Positions 1 to 9,034 are shown, counted from the stretch's first letter. The stretch is DNA of 64,000 nucleotides from Pseudobdellovibrionaceae bacterium (GCA_013359135.1 JABWCN010000006.1:18044-82043); one strand, 5' to 3'. The notes: generated by a model from the sequence alone, not told the origin. Numbers and translations: made by a program.

Positions 1-207
1 TTGTAGTTCTAACTGTTCCAATATTTTTTCATAGAATAATTTTTCTTTTGTAATAGCTTGAAATTGTCCACTAGGGTACTGAGCTATTTCTTCTTCTCCA
101 TTAATAAACCCATCTTCTATATTTTTAATAATTTCTTGGGTCGTATAAGGACCTTTGATTTGTCCTTTGCTGGTTTTAACAATCCAAGTCATTGAAATTT
201 TTGCCAT
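1..207 (-). CDS. GYF_2-like domain protein, N-terminal part (runs off window)
   Basis: The minus strand is open from an ATG at 207 to the window edge, giving the first 69 residues of a longer protein. It begins MAKISMTWIVKTSKGQIKGP and continues with an 'IxxGPYTTQEI...G.I.GEEEIAQYPSGQF' pattern. This resembles the small GYF_2/DUF4339-like domain (W-x-V, K-G-x-x-x-G-P-Y/F, then a helix and a G-E-x-x-I-x-x-Y-P-x-G turn) that occurs at the start of large multidomain proteins in Bdellovibrio-like and myxobacterial genomes. There is no signal peptide, so the N-terminus is probably cytoplasmic. What follows the domain is not visible. The domain assignment is from pattern memory and is moderate; the reading frame itself is clear. 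Confidence 0.6.
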   Translation of the reverse strand, partial: MAKISMTWIVKTSKGQIKGPYTTQEIIKNIEDGFINGEEEIAQYPSGQFQAITKEKLFYEKILEQLELQ

Positions 208-599
208 GTTTAATCATAAAAAAAGGCCACTCAGGAGATAACCAAAAAATATTTTACTAGACCTTAGGGCTAAATTTTACACGGCGTTGCTTTGAAACCA
301 AAGTCCCTTTAGCAGATCCAAAATGAGTTTATCAAAGTCCTTCAAGTTCCAATTTGGAATCACCAAATGAAATTAAATCTTTTTATTTGAATTTGAAGTA
401 AAATTTTCATGGCAAAGAGTTTGCTTAACTCTAATTGTGTGTTGATAAAGACCAGTAAAGAATTCCCCCCGGCCCCTTCCTTAAATTTACTGAGTCTTTT
501 TCAACACATAGAAGTAAATACTCTAATGTCAACATATAACTGGGATGTGAATAATTTTGTTGCATTAGAAAGATTTTCTTATAGATTGTAATAGTAAAT

Positions 600-680
600 C
601 TTATAAATTCAGTCCCTTGGACCCCTCCAGGATTGATTTTTCAAAGCCTCTTGGACCCCTCCACAGAGGCTTTTTTTTTG
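600..680 (+). ncRNA. Candidate small RNA: two hairpins with an identical C-rich cap
   Basis: Hairpin 1 has stem TCAGTCC (609-615) paired with GGATTGA (630-636, one G-T pair). Hairpin 2 has stem AAAGCCTCT (643-651) paired with AGAGGCTTT (665-673), followed by a T run to 679. The stems are unrelated in sequence, yet both enclose the same 14-mer CTTGGACCCCTCCA (616-629 and 650-663). Inside the 14-mer TGGA can pair with TCCA, presenting a CCCC loop, with a short bulge on one side in each hairpin. Different stems around an identical cap is what selection on an RNA would leave. The cap could pair with GGAGG ribosome sites, or its GGA could bind CsrA; neither is shown. The 5' end is unknown, so the left boundary is approximate. 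Confidence 0.55.
643..679 (+). terminator. Rho-independent terminator (hairpin 2 of the candidate sRNA)
   Basis: A perfect 9-bp inverted repeat AAAGCCTCT / AGAGGCTTT with a 13-nt interior is followed directly by nine T residues. It stands about 50 bp before the next gene, so it ends an upstream transcript and not that gene. Confidence 0.8.
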
Positions 681-732
681 CCATTTCTTTGCTAGACACT
701 TGTTTTAAAAGCGCGCAAAAATAAATACACAA

Positions 733-2151
733 ATGATGACGTTACAAAAAGTGAAACATATTCTTATCATAGAAAAAAACCCTGCAGTGGCAGAGAGTTT
801 TACTTCTTATTTTTTTAAGAAAGATTTCATCTGTCATCTCTCCGCGAATCTGGAGGATGGACTAAATTATTTGAAGACTAAACTTCTGCCTGGCTGTTTT
901 GAACTTGGCCTCCTGATTTGCGAAATTGAAACTTTGGATCCCAAGGAATTAGTACAACTTTCTGAACTCAAAGCTCTCTTGCCCGCAACCCCATTCATAG
1001 CTATTGTTGACGAAAAACTGAAGACTAAAGTAAGCCAAGTTCTTGATCATGGTTTTTTTCACTATCTAATAAGACCTTTTGAGTTTTCTCAGATAGTTCA
1101 TCTTTTTGAACACGCCATCAACTATCAAATGATCAATAAAGAAATTTCTATTTTAAAAAAAGAACTTCTAAGCAAAAATACATTCCAAGGTGTCATCGGT
1201 AGAAGCTCTTCCATGAGAAAAGTTTTTGAACTTATAAAGCAAGTAGCTCCCTCGACAGCAAACATACTCATTCAAGGTCCAACTGGAAGTGGCAAAGAAG
1301 TCATAGCTAGAGCTCTTCATAACTTGAGTGAACGAAAAGACAAACCTTTCGTTGCGATTAACTGTTCTGCAATCCCAGAGAATTTACTAGAATCAGAACT
1401 CTTTGGCCATATCAAAGGAAGTTTCACAGGAGCTACACAAAATAAAAGAGGCCTTTTTGAAGAAGCAAATGGCGGCACTTTGTTCCTCGATGAAATTGGA
1501 GACTTTCCTCACAATCTTCAAGCAAAATTACTACGTGTTCTACAAGAAAGAACTGTGAGAGCTGTTGGAGATAATCATTTTAGACCTATTGATATTAGAA
1601 TTATTTGTGCTACTCACAAAAATTTGAAAGATTTAATTATCAATCAACAGTTTCGCGACGATTTGTATTACCGCTTAGCCGTCATTCCAGTTAACTTGCC
1701 TTCGTTAAGTGAAAGAACCGAAGATATTCCTCTTCTCGCGCACCACTTTTTAAGTAAATTTGCGATATTAAATCACAAAGACATTTCTACTTTTTCTGAG
1801 CCTGCACTTAACTTTCTATATACTTACTCTTGGCCTGGTAATGTCAGAGAACTTGAAAATGCTATTGAACGAGCTGTAGTCCTGTGCAAAACTAGACAAA
1901 TTGAATTAAAAGACATTCACTTCTCGGCGCTTGGAAGTAATGACATTATACTCTCACAACTTGAGTCTGAGTTGCCAACCCTAGAACAATTAGAAAAACG
2001 TTATATTGAGTTTGTTTTAAAAAAAACTAACTACAAAAAAGAAAAAGCTGCCGAAATTTTAGGTCTTAACCGAAAAACTCTTTATAGGAAAGAAAGAGAC
2101 TATGGTTGGGACAAATTGCCCCAATCTTCATCTGACAATGAAATTATTTAG
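733..2151 (+). CDS. Sigma-54-dependent activator (NtrC family) with a degenerate receiver domain
   Basis: 472 aa in three parts. Residues 8-125 have the fold pattern of a response-regulator receiver, but the acidic pocket reads E14-K15, the phospho-acceptor position is E64 (in LICEIE) and the usual Lys before Pro-Phe is R114. Phosphorylation in the normal way is therefore unlikely, and Glu may mimic the active state. Residues 150-390 are the AAA+ domain: Walker A GPTGSGKE (182-189), sigma-54 contact loop GSFTGA (229-234, a GAFTGA variant) and Walker B GGTLFLDEIG. The C-terminus (about 430-465) is a Fis-type helix-turn-helix with AAEILGLNRKTLYRK. It should activate RpoN promoters by ATP hydrolysis; the targets are unknown. 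Two ATGs occur in tandem and neither has a clear ribosome site. Confidence 0.9.
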   Translation: MMTLQKVKHILIIEKNPAVAESFTSYFFKKDFICHLSANLEDGLNYLKTKLLPGCFELGLLICEIETLDPKELVQLSELKALLPATPFIAIVDEKLKTKVSQVLDHGFFHYLIRPFEFSQIVHLFEHAINYQMINKEISILKKELLSKNTFQGVIGRSSSMRKVFELIKQVAPSTANILIQGPTGSGKEVIARALHNLSERKDKPFVAINCSAIPENLLESELFGHIKGSFTGATQNKRGLFEEANGGTLFLDEIGDFPHNLQAKLLRVLQERTVRAVGDNHFRPIDIRIICATHKNLKDLIINQQFRDDLYYRLAVIPVNLPSLSERTEDIPLLAHHFLSKFAILNHKDISTFSEPALNFLYTYSWPGNVRELENAIERAVVLCKTRQIELKDIHFSALGSNDIILSQLESELPTLEQLEKRYIEFVLKKTNYKKEKAAEILGLNRKTLYRKERDYGWDKLPQSSSDNEII

Positions 2152-2232
2152 TCTACACTTGGTCTGATAAATGCTCTCTACGAATGGTGTCCGAACAAAA
2201 AAGTGACGACGACCATTATCAAGGAGTGATTT

Positions 2233-2628
2233 ATGAGAGCCACAAGTTTTTTTTCCATATTATTTTTTATTGGTGCTGTGCTTTTACCAAAAGCAACAAT
2301 GGCCGCACAAACAAGAGAAGTAGTGGTGGGGATAAACGAGGCGTTCATACCTGGAGGGTTTGACATCTATTCTGATACCTATGTTATAGCAAGCGGTATA
2401 TTTCCAAACGGTTGTTATAAATGGAGTCGAGCAGATGTAAGGCATGTAGATGAATTTAATCATGAAATTAAATCCATCGCCAGCGTACAGCCTGGTATGT
2501 GCATAATGGTTCTAATTCCTTTTAATAAGGAAATCCGTCTCGGTAGATTCAATGCTGGCAAGCATTCCATTAAGTTTGTCAGTGGCGATGGTACTTTTAT
2601 CGAGAAAACCATGGTAGTGGAAGAATAG
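2233..2628 (+). CDS. Small secreted protein, unknown function
   Basis: 131 aa with a clear signal peptide (hydrophobic residues 5-18, likely cleavage after ATMAA near residue 25) and a mature part of about 105 residues predicted as beta-rich. Two cysteines (in NGCYKW and GMCIMV) could form a periplasmic disulfide. The start is set by a good ribosome site, AAGGAGTG, seven bases before ATG. It follows the sigma-54 activator by 81 bp on the same strand, and a strong terminator ends the transcript at 2701-2730. I do not recognise the family. Confidence 0.75.
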   Translation: MRATSFFSILFFIGAVLLPKATMAAQTREVVVGINEAFIPGGFDIYSDTYVIASGIFPNGCYKWSRADVRHVDEFNHEIKSIASVQPGMCIMVLIPFNKEIRLGRFNAGKHSIKFVSGDGTFIEKTMVVEE

Positions 2629-2700
2629 TTTATGCTTCAATATAATGAAGCGAAAAAAATTCCAAAGAAGTGTGCCTTCGGCATCTATCTCTGGGAATGC

Positions 2701-2730
2701 AGCCCGGCCTCTGCCGGGCTTTCTTTTTTT
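2701..2730 (+). terminator. Strong Rho-independent terminator
   Basis: A perfect 8-bp stem AGCCCGGC / GCCGGGCT with a CTCT loop is followed by TTCTTTTTTT. It ends the transcript of the small secreted protein. It also shows that the next gene starts downstream (ATG 2769) and not at an in-frame ATG at 2670, which would put the terminator inside the coding sequence. Confidence 0.92.
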
Positions 2731-2768
2731 GGTTTTCCGCTTATCTAATTTTTGAATGGAGTCAAAAA

Positions 2769-4160
2769 ATGGTAATCGTTGTCGCTAAAATCTTTAGAAT
2801 TTTTGTTTGTTTTTTTTCATCTGTAGTAATTTTTCTAATTTCTGCATGTAGCCAACGAGCAGCAACCAAATCAAGTAACTTTGTTGTTGGGTTGAATACA
2901 AAAAAAATTACGGAGCCTGTAATTCCAGCCCTAAGTCAAGAGAAATTTCAAAAAATAAATCAATACAAAATAACCACTTTTACTCAAAGTATTAACGACA
3001 GACCAATTTATAAGAGTTTCATCAAGCGTATATACACAATTGATGATACTAAGGAAGCAGCCTTCATTGCAGAGTATAGTGATCATAAAATTGATGACTC
3101 ACTGAAAGAGATCTTTGAAAAGAAAGATTTATCTGAAGTAAAAAAGCAGATTTTAAAAAAATATCCCCAATTCAATCACAACAAGTGGTTTAAACTCGAT
3201 TGGATTTATTATGCTTTTTCCAAAAAAATCACTCCTGTATATTTAGTTAAGAGTCTTTCTGAAAGTTTAGAGATGCAAGAGTTAATTCTTGACCACAAGC
3301 TAAACCAAATTAGCTCACAAAGAGTTGGCTCTTGCTTTAGTGATGTCTTAGTCAAGCTCTATCCCAGAGGCCCTAAATTAAGTACCCTAGAAAATGTAAC
3401 CCTGAAGAATGTTGAGCTTGGAAATAGTATTAAAAATCAAATAATTACTGTAAACTCTAGTTCAAACATCAAAACAATAACTAAAAATGAAATTCTCTCT
3501 ATCACTCCAGATGATCCAAGATTTGATCTTCTTCAAGTAAGCTATTTTTTACAGAACTCCTTTGATTGGTTTGAAAAAGAATTTACCGCCAATATTCCTC
3601 TATCTCTAGAAGTAGAACTTAATGTTGGTGCTCCTGAAAAAACAAATACTTTTTTTTACTACTCCAACAAAATACGCTTTGGCTCTGGCGATGAAGTTTA
3701 CTACGCACAAATTGCTAAAGATCCCTCAATTATTATTCATGAAGGAAATCACGCTTTGATTGATAAAATTGCCAATCTTCCATTTCAAAATGAAGGTGGT
3801 TCCATCAATGAAGGTTTCGCTGATTTCTTAACTACTTTACAACTCAACAATCCTAATCTTGGAGAAGTTGCCTACTTAAAGGGGCCATTTAAAAGAACCG
3901 TTAAAAACAGTGCTAAACTTTCTGATAAAAAAGGAAGTTTGTATGGAGACAGCTCGATCGTCTCTGGTTTGTTCTGGCAACTCAAAGAGGAACTGGGTGA
4001 CACAACCGCCGGTAAACTTGCCGTTGATACTTTGATATTGTTGGGACCAAAAACCAATTTTAAGGATCTACAACAAAAGATAAACTTTATTGTTAACAAG
4101 TCTCTCCATGGTAAAACCCTTGAGCAGGCTCAATTAATTCTCAACACCAGAGGTTGGTAG
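2769..4160 (+). CDS. Lipoprotein metalloprotease, HExxH gluzincin-like
   Basis: 463 aa from the ATG at 2769, which has GGAG about seven bases upstream. The protein starts with a lipoprotein signal (lipobox LISAC, Cys27). The zinc-site motif HEGNH (324-328) is followed about 20 residues later by NEGFADF (E348 and D351). HExxH plus N-E-G-x-x-D is the gluzincin arrangement of thermolysin-like (M4/M36-type) peptidases, so E348 is the probable third zinc ligand. The N-terminal 200 residues are not recognisable and may be a propeptide or spacer. As an outer-membrane-anchored protease it could act on envelope or prey proteins, which is inference. An in-frame start at 2670 was rejected because a terminator lies between. 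It converges with the following gene, 19 bp apart. Confidence 0.8.
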   Translation: MVIVVAKIFRIFVCFFSSVVIFLISACSQRAATKSSNFVVGLNTKKITEPVIPALSQEKFQKINQYKITTFTQSINDRPIYKSFIKRIYTIDDTKEAAFIAEYSDHKIDDSLKEIFEKKDLSEVKKQILKKYPQFNHNKWFKLDWIYYAFSKKITPVYLVKSLSESLEMQELILDHKLNQISSQRVGSCFSDVLVKLYPRGPKLSTLENVTLKNVELGNSIKNQIITVNSSSNIKTITKNEILSITPDDPRFDLLQVSYFLQNSFDWFEKEFTANIPLSLEVELNVGAPEKTNTFFYYSNKIRFGSGDEVYYAQIAKDPSIIIHEGNHALIDKIANLPFQNEGGSINEGFADFLTTLQLNNPNLGEVAYLKGPFKRTVKNSAKLSDKKGSLYGDSSIVSGLFWQLKEELGDTTAGKLAVDTLILLGPKTNFKDLQQKINFIVNKSLHGKTLEQAQLILNTRGW

Positions 4161-4179
4161 TTTAAATATCATATTATTT

Positions 4180-5175
4180 TCAGTAAAACTTAAAACAACT
4201 TCTTCTCTGATTCTTTTTTGTTTGTTCAAGTGTTTGTGATATGATTTTTTCACCAATAGGCTCAATCATCAGTTCAGGGTGAAATTGGACTAATAGAGCT
4301 TTTCCATGCTTATCTTCAAGCGCCTCAACCACTCCATCTTCACTTAATGCTGCTATCTCTAGTGGGCCATCATGATGAAATTGCACTGACTGGTGATGAA
4401 TTGACTTAACATTGACATTTTTATCGACTCCAACGGCCAAAGACAACATTTGGTTTCTTGTCGGTTTAAAAACTAAAGCGTGATAATCATTTTGATGTTT
4501 TATGGGATTCAAAATTTGAAATGGAATATCTTGAATAAGTTTATACCCTAAAGCAACCGCAGTTAGCTGCGCGCCCCTGCATATTCCAAAGATGAACCCC
4601 TTTCCGCGACGATAATAGTTTTGTATAAAACTAATTTCATGTTGATCTCTAACTGTTGATTGAGGATGAGAATGAAAATTTTTAGATTTATAATACTTTG
4701 GATCAACATCATCACCACCTAAAGCAAATGCGACAGGAAACTTATCTGCAACTAAATCATAAAATTCTTGTTTTTCTTTCCCACTAAGAATTCCAACTAT
4801 AGCGACTGGTAAAAGATAGGTTGAACGCTTGTCCTTGACCAAAATTTTACTAAGGTTATTAACTCTCTCAGAGTTTTGAGTGTAGTCTTGTGCTCGATTT
4901 GCAAGTAATAAAACCTTGCTCCCTGTCATCTCTAATGGATAAAACCTTGAAGAACCAAGGTCAATTTTCGCATCCCACAATAACTCTGCTAACTCAGGGG
5001 TTGTATCGATCAGCCGTAGATATTGAGCTACTACTTGTTGAGGAGTCTTGCCTTCTTTGACTGGTATTAGAAAGGGTCTTGGCCAGTTATCACTATGCCA
5101 CTCCATTAACTGTAACTTGGCATGAGCTGAAATAACTAAAAAAATAAAAAATGCTAAAATACGAACATAAATCAT
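4180..5175 (-). CDS. Peptidase C26-type class I glutamine amidotransferase, secreted
   Basis: About 331 aa. The core matches the gamma-glutamyl-GABA hydrolase / PuuD group: ALGGDDVDPKYY, a nucleophile elbow GICRGAQL with catalytic Cys, and FHPELM with the His and Glu of the triad. These enzymes hydrolyse gamma-glutamyl bonds. Here an N-terminal signal sequence (MIYVRILAFFIFLVISAHA) places the enzyme outside the cytoplasm, which is unusual for PuuD, so the substrate may be a peptidoglycan or glutathione-type gamma-glutamyl compound instead (inference). I chose the ATG at 5175 because it gives a clean signal peptide; a TTG ten codons upstream (5205) is possible. Confidence 0.78.
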   Translation of the reverse strand: MIYVRILAFFIFLVISAHAKLQLMEWHSDNWPRPFLIPVKEGKTPQQVVAQYLRLIDTTPELAELLWDAKIDLGSSRFYPLEMTGSKVLLLANRAQDYTQNSERVNNLSKILVKDKRSTYLLPVAIVGILSGKEKQEFYDLVADKFPVAFALGGDDVDPKYYKSKNFHSHPQSTVRDQHEISFIQNYYRRGKGFIFGICRGAQLTAVALGYKLIQDIPFQILNPIKHQNDYHALVFKPTRNQMLSLAVGVDKNVNVKSIHHQSVQFHHDGPLEIAALSEDGVVEALEDKHGKALLVQFHPELMIEPIGEKIISQTLEQTKKNQRRSCFKFY

Positions 5176-5314
5176 CAGGTTGATAAATATCAAAAAAGAA
5201 GCCAACTGAGCTTCATTTTATTAACTTTAGAAATAAAAAAATGTTCAATTTTATGACACTTTTAAAAAATATTGATATTTATTTCAACGCTTCTGAACAA
5301 TAACTCTCTAGTTT

Positions 5315-6568
5315 TTATGATTTTCTGGAAATACTTGCGCCTAATTTGCCTAGTTTAATTTCCATCTTTTCATAACCACGATCTAAGTGATAAATCCTAT
5401 TGATCGTCGTTTCGCCCTTGGCTACAAGTCCAGCCAAAACCAAGCAAGCGCTAGCTCTTAAATCCGTAGCCATTACTGGAGCACCAGTTAAACCATTGGG
5501 GTTTCCCCTGACCACTGCCACTCGAGATTTGGGTGTTATATCTGCTCCAAGTCTCATCAACTCTTGAACGTGCATAAAGCGATTTTCAAAAACAGTTTCA
5601 GAGATTACACTGGTTCCATTTGCTACAGTCATTAACGACATAAACTGTGCCTGTAGATCAGTAGGAAACTGAGGGTATGGAGAGGTTGTGATATCCACGG
5701 CATCCCACTGTTTCAGTGGTTGCACCGTTACAGAACTTGCTGTCGTAGAAATTTTAAAACCAGCTTCTTTGAGTTTGAAAATTAAAGATTCAATGTGGTG
5801 TGGAACACAGTCCATGACAGTTACCTCACCACCAGTAATAGCTCCAGCAATTAATAAAGTTCCAGCTTCAATACGATCAGGCATTACAGAGTGTGAGGCT
5901 GGTTTTAACTTCTCAACTCCTTCAATTTTCATAACAGCAGTGCCATGGCCTGAAATTTTAGCTCCCATTTTATTTAAATACTCAGCTAAATCAATAATCT
6001 CTGGCTCTTTAGCTACATTTTCTAAAATTGTCGTACCTTCAGCAAGAGTTGCTGCCATCATCACATTTTCTGTTCCACCCACGGTTATGTTCTCAAATAA
6101 AAATGTCGTTCCTCTAAGTTTTTTTGCTTTAGCTCGTACATAACCTTCTTTAAGTTCAATTTCTGCACCCAACGCTTTCATTCCTTCGATGTGTAAGTCG
6201 ATAGGTCTTGAGCCAATAGCACAACCTCCAGGTAGTGACACTACGGCCTCGCCATACTTAGCTAACATTGGACCCAGGCACAAAATACTTGCACGCATTT
6301 TTCTGACTAGATCATAACTTGCTTCCATGCTTTTTAGAGATCCTGAATGTACCAAAAAATCTTGTCCATTGCGTTCACAATGAATCCCAAGACTGGCCAA
6401 CAACTCACTTGTAGATTGAATATCCTTAAGATCAGGCACGTTTTGAAATTGGTGTGTTCCTTCTGCTAGAATAGTTGAAAATAAAACTTTCAAAGCTGAA
6501 TTCTTTGCGCCACTAGTTCTAACTTCTCCGTTTAAAGTTTTTCCACCGACAACTACCATTTTATCCAT
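5315..6568 (-). CDS. murA: UDP-N-acetylglucosamine 1-carboxyvinyltransferase
   Basis: 417 aa, the usual length. MurA transfers enolpyruvate from PEP to UDP-GlcNAc, the first committed step of peptidoglycan synthesis in the cytoplasm. Recognisable parts are the N-terminal GAKNSALK motif, the active-site loop PGGCAIGSRPIDLHIEGM with catalytic Cys116 (the fosfomycin target), and TDLRASACLVLAGLVAKGET near the C-terminus. It is the last gene of a block prfA-prmC-murA on the minus strand, 15 bp after prmC, an order also seen in other bacteria. No terminator was seen after it. Confidence 0.97.
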   Translation of the reverse strand: MDKMVVVGGKTLNGEVRTSGAKNSALKVLFSTILAEGTHQFQNVPDLKDIQSTSELLASLGIHCERNGQDFLVHSGSLKSMEASYDLVRKMRASILCLGPMLAKYGEAVVSLPGGCAIGSRPIDLHIEGMKALGAEIELKEGYVRAKAKKLRGTTFLFENITVGGTENVMMAATLAEGTTILENVAKEPEIIDLAEYLNKMGAKISGHGTAVMKIEGVEKLKPASHSVMPDRIEAGTLLIAGAITGGEVTVMDCVPHHIESLIFKLKEAGFKISTTASSVTVQPLKQWDAVDITTSPYPQFPTDLQAQFMSLMTVANGTSVISETVFENRFMHVQELMRLGADITPKSRVAVVRGNPNGLTGAPVMATDLRASACLVLAGLVAKGETTINRIYHLDRGYEKMEIKLGKLGASISRKS

Positions 6569-6583
6569 AAACTATTCCTATTT

Positions 6584-7465
6584 TTATTTCGTTAACTTTA
6601 GAAATCTATCTTTACCACTCAGATCTTTCAAGACTTCAATTTTTGAATAAAGTTGCCATTCATTCACTCTACTTTTTAACTCTTCACCTTGCTTATAACC
6701 AATCTCAAAAAGAAAAATACCTTTTGGCTTTAAAGCTTGAAAATACTTTTTGGCCCATGAAAGAATAAAGTACAATCCACGTTCATCTGCAAATAAAGCC
6801 ATTGATGGCTCAAACTTTAAAACTTCACCAGAAAGCTCAGGATCATTTTTCTCAATGTAAGGAGGATTGGAAATTATCAAATCAAAAGAACTACCTATTT
6901 GCCCAAGGATTTGTTCTGAATTTTCAGCATCAACAAGAAGACTAGTAAATCTAGATTGTGTTTCTGTCTCCAAAATTGAATTCGCGTTTTGCCTAAGAAT
7001 GTCTATTGCTTCAGCTGACTTTTCTACTGCAAAAATCTGTGCCTGAGGATACTCCTTGGCCAATGAAATACCAATACAACCAGACCCAGAAGCTAAATCT
7101 AAAACTTTTAAATCTTCTGTTTTATCTAATGATAAGTTTCCCAGAAATTCTATGGCAAGCTCTACTAATGTTTCTGTTTCGGGCCTTGGAATTAAAACTG
7201 CTGGTGTAACTTTAAAGGTAGATTTATAAAACTCTTTTTCCCCAACAATGTAAGCCAAAGGCTCTCCTTGAGAACGACGTTTTACAAACTCTCTTAGTTT
7301 TTCTAATTCAACTTCTTTTAACGGTTGATCAAATTTTAAATAGAGTTGGATTCGCTCAATTCCAAGACCATAAGCCAATAGCAACTCGGCATCTAATCTT
7401 GGTGTTTCAAAACTTTTTTGCTTGAAGAAGTTGATGGTTTTATCCAGGACTTCTTTTAATATCAT
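6584..7465 (-). CDS. prmC: Release factor glutamine N5-methyltransferase
   Basis: 293 aa. PrmC (HemK) uses S-adenosylmethionine to methylate the Gln of the GGQ motif in release factors. The SAM-binding motif is [15 protein letters not shown] (about 123-136) and the substrate-binding NPPY is at 200-203; upstream is the conserved [14 protein letters not shown] and the IPRPETE motif. The ATG overlaps the prfA stop codon (ATGA), so enzyme and substrate are translationally coupled. Confidence 0.96.
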   Translation of the reverse strand: MILKEVLDKTINFFKQKSFETPRLDAELLLAYGLGIERIQLYLKFDQPLKEVELEKLREFVKRRSQGEPLAYIVGEKEFYKSTFKVTPAVLIPRPETETLVELAIEFLGNLSLDKTEDLKVLDLASGSGCIGISLAKEYPQAQIFAVEKSAEAIDILRQNANSILETETQSRFTSLLVDAENSEQILGQIGSSFDLIISNPPYIEKNDPELSGEVLKFEPSMALFADERGLYFILSWAKKYFQALKPKGIFLFEIGYKQGEELKSRVNEWQLYSKIEVLKDLSGKDRFLKLTK

Positions 7466-8538
7466 GATCCGCTCGTTTGTTTTTTCAAAGCCTCAGCTTG
7501 ATAATGGGCGCTAAGAGCATCAATAAGTATTTCCATCGATCCACTCATAATTTCAGGCAATTGATGAGAGGTCAAACCTATTCTATGATCAGTAACTCGA
7601 GTTTGAGGAAAATTATAAGTACGGATTCGCTCTGATCTGTCTCCAGTTCCAATCTGATCTAAGCGAGTGTCACTAGCTTCTTTGCGAACTTTTTCTTCTT
7701 CAAGCTGCTGTAACTTAGCATACAAAATTTGAAAAGCACGCTCTCTATTTGAAGTCTGAGATTTACCCTCTTGGCAATGTACAATAATGCCCGTAGGTAA
7801 GTGCACTACCCGAACTGCCGACTCAGTTCTATTTACCGACTGACCACCAGCCCCACTGGCTCTCATCACATCAATTCGGATTTCATTCATATTAATTTTC
7901 ACTTCGCTTTGTTCCACTTCAGGAATAACAGCAACAGTCACCGTAGAGGTATGAACTCGTCCAGCGGCTTCAGTTTTAGGAACACGCTGCACTCGATGAA
8001 CTCCACTTTCAAACTTTAACTTACTGTAAACACTGTCGCCAGCAATAGTAGCAATAACTTCCTTTGCTCCACCAACATTACCATCAGCATAGGAAAGTAA
8101 CTCTACTTTCCATCCCATTTTAGAAGCGTAATGGCCATAGGCTCTGTATAACTCATCAGCAAAAAGAGAAGCTTCATCTCCACCTGCTCCAGCACGAATT
8201 TCCAAAATGATATTTTTTTCGTCGTTGGGATCTTTTGGAATTAATAAAATTTTAAGATTATCTTCAATTGTTGGAATCGCCGTCTCGAGCTCTCTTATTT
8301 CTTCTCTGATCAGTTCTTTCATTTCCTGATCCGATTCGGCAGTTAGTAGTTCTTTGCTAGACCTCAAAGACTTTACCTTTGTTTTATAGTCTCTATAAAC
8401 AACAACAACCTTTTCAAGATCAGCAAGTTCTTTCATTAAGGAACGATATTGCTTCTGATCTGAAGCAATATCAGGCCTTTGTAAAGACATATTCACTTGT
8501 TCATAGCGTGATTCAACTTCATCTAATTTTGAAAACAT
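7462..8538 (-). CDS. prfA: Peptide chain release factor 1
   Basis: 358 aa. RF1 reads UAA and UAG. The codon-recognition tripeptide is P-K-T (187-189, in [14 protein letters not shown]), the position of PAT/PVT in RF1 proteins, and the catalytic loop GGQ is at 231-233 ([17 protein letters not shown]), whose Gln is the PrmC target. A ribosome site (GGAAGT) lies just before the ATG. The gene is separated from upstream rpmE by a Rho-independent terminator, so it should have its own promoter, although I could not identify one. Confidence 0.97.
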   Translation of the reverse strand: MFSKLDEVESRYEQVNMSLQRPDIASDQKQYRSLMKELADLEKVVVVYRDYKTKVKSLRSSKELLTAESDQEMKELIREEIRELETAIPTIEDNLKILLIPKDPNDEKNIILEIRAGAGGDEASLFADELYRAYGHYASKMGWKVELLSYADGNVGGAKEVIATIAGDSVYSKLKFESGVHRVQRVPKTEAAGRVHTSTVTVAVIPEVEQSEVKINMNEIRIDVMRASGAGGQSVNRTESAVRVVHLPTGIIVHCQEGKSQTSNRERAFQILYAKLQQLEEEKVRKEASDTRLDQIGTGDRSERIRTYNFPQTRVTDHRIGLTSHQLPEIMSGSMEILIDALSAHYQAEALKKQTSGS

Positions 8539-8585
8539 ATACTTCCTATGGATTGGAAAAAAAATCGTAAACCTAGGGTAGAATT

Positions 8586-8620
8586 AAAAAAAAATGCGGC
8601 TAGAACAACTAACCGCATTT
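8586..8620 (-). terminator. Rho-independent terminator after rpmE
   Basis: On the minus strand AAATGCGG and CCGCATTT form an 8-bp stem followed by an uninterrupted T run. It lies 22 bp after the rpmE stop and about 47 bp before the prfA start. Confidence 0.88.
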
Positions 8621-8642
8621 GACAAAGAAAACCTGAAAATAA

Positions 8643-8894
8643 CTATTTTGTTTGAGCGCCGTATTTCTTTTTAAATTTATCGATACGACCTTCAGTATCT
8701 AGAACTCTTTGTTTTCCAGTATAGAAAGGGTGTGAAGCTGAAGAGATCTCTACTTTAATTAAAGGATACTCTTTGCCGTCTTCCCATTTTATAGTTTCTT
8801 TAGAAGTTAAAGTTGTTGTGCCTAAAAACGCAAAATCACAAGAGATGTCTTTAAAAACAACTGTATTAATTTTAGGGTGAAGATTTTCTTTCAT
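8643..8894 (-). CDS. rpmE: 50S ribosomal protein L31, type B
   Basis: 83 aa. It begins [20 protein letters not shown] and contains [20 protein letters not shown], the signature of L31. Only one cysteine is present, so the zinc ribbon (two CxxC) of type A L31 is absent. This is the zinc-free C-minus (type B, often rpmE2) form with the typical internal insertion. It is a single-gene transcript between a strong promoter (8926-8955) and a terminator (8586-8620). Confidence 0.95.
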   Translation of the reverse strand: MKENLHPKINTVVFKDISCDFAFLGTTTLTSKETIKWEDGKEYPLIKVEISSASHPFYTGKQRVLDTEGRIDKFKKKYGAQTK

Positions 8895-8925
8895 TTTTTA
8901 CCTCATTAAATTTAAATAAAAAAAC

Positions 8926-8955
8926 AATATAAGCTTGAATGCTTTAGCATGTCAA
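8926..8955 (-). promoter_or_regulatory. Sigma-70-type promoter of rpmE
   Basis: On the minus strand TTGACA (8955-8950) and TATATT (8931-8926) are separated by 18 bp. The -35 is a perfect match and the -10 has five of six. Transcription would start near 8919, giving a short leader that contains GAGGT before the rpmE ATG. Confidence 0.7.
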
Positions 8956-9034
8956 AATCCCTTTGTCGAGCTAAATTTTTAAGCATGAAGAGTTTTTTAT
9001 TGTGATTTTAACTTATTGAAATAACTAAGTATTT

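Larger units (their letters stand above)
208..732. other. Intergenic region, 525 bp, containing the candidate sRNA
   Basis: This stretch separates the left-edge gene from the sigma-54 activator. I see no convincing protein gene: the one 60-codon frame (409-591) has no ribosome site, no recognisable domain and a composition like the surrounding AT-rich DNA. The structured part is at the right end (609-679), two capped hairpins, the second of which is a Rho-independent terminator; it is listed separately. No promoter close to consensus was found upstream of those hairpins, so the start of the transcript is unknown. Confidence 0.5.

Noticed and set aside
409..591. 60-codon plus-strand reading frame upstream of the candidate sRNA
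   Set aside because: No ribosome site, no signal peptide or domain, composition like the surrounding non-coding DNA, and it ends only 18 bp before the structured RNA.
2633..2655. Hairpin GCTTCA...TGAAGC after the small secreted gene
   Set aside because: It is followed by A and not T on the plus strand and is weaker than the terminator at 2701-2730.
2670..2768. N-terminal extension of the metalloprotease from an ATG at 2670
   Set aside because: It would place a strong Rho-independent terminator (2701-2730) inside the gene, while ATG 2769 has a ribosome site and a proper lipoprotein signal.
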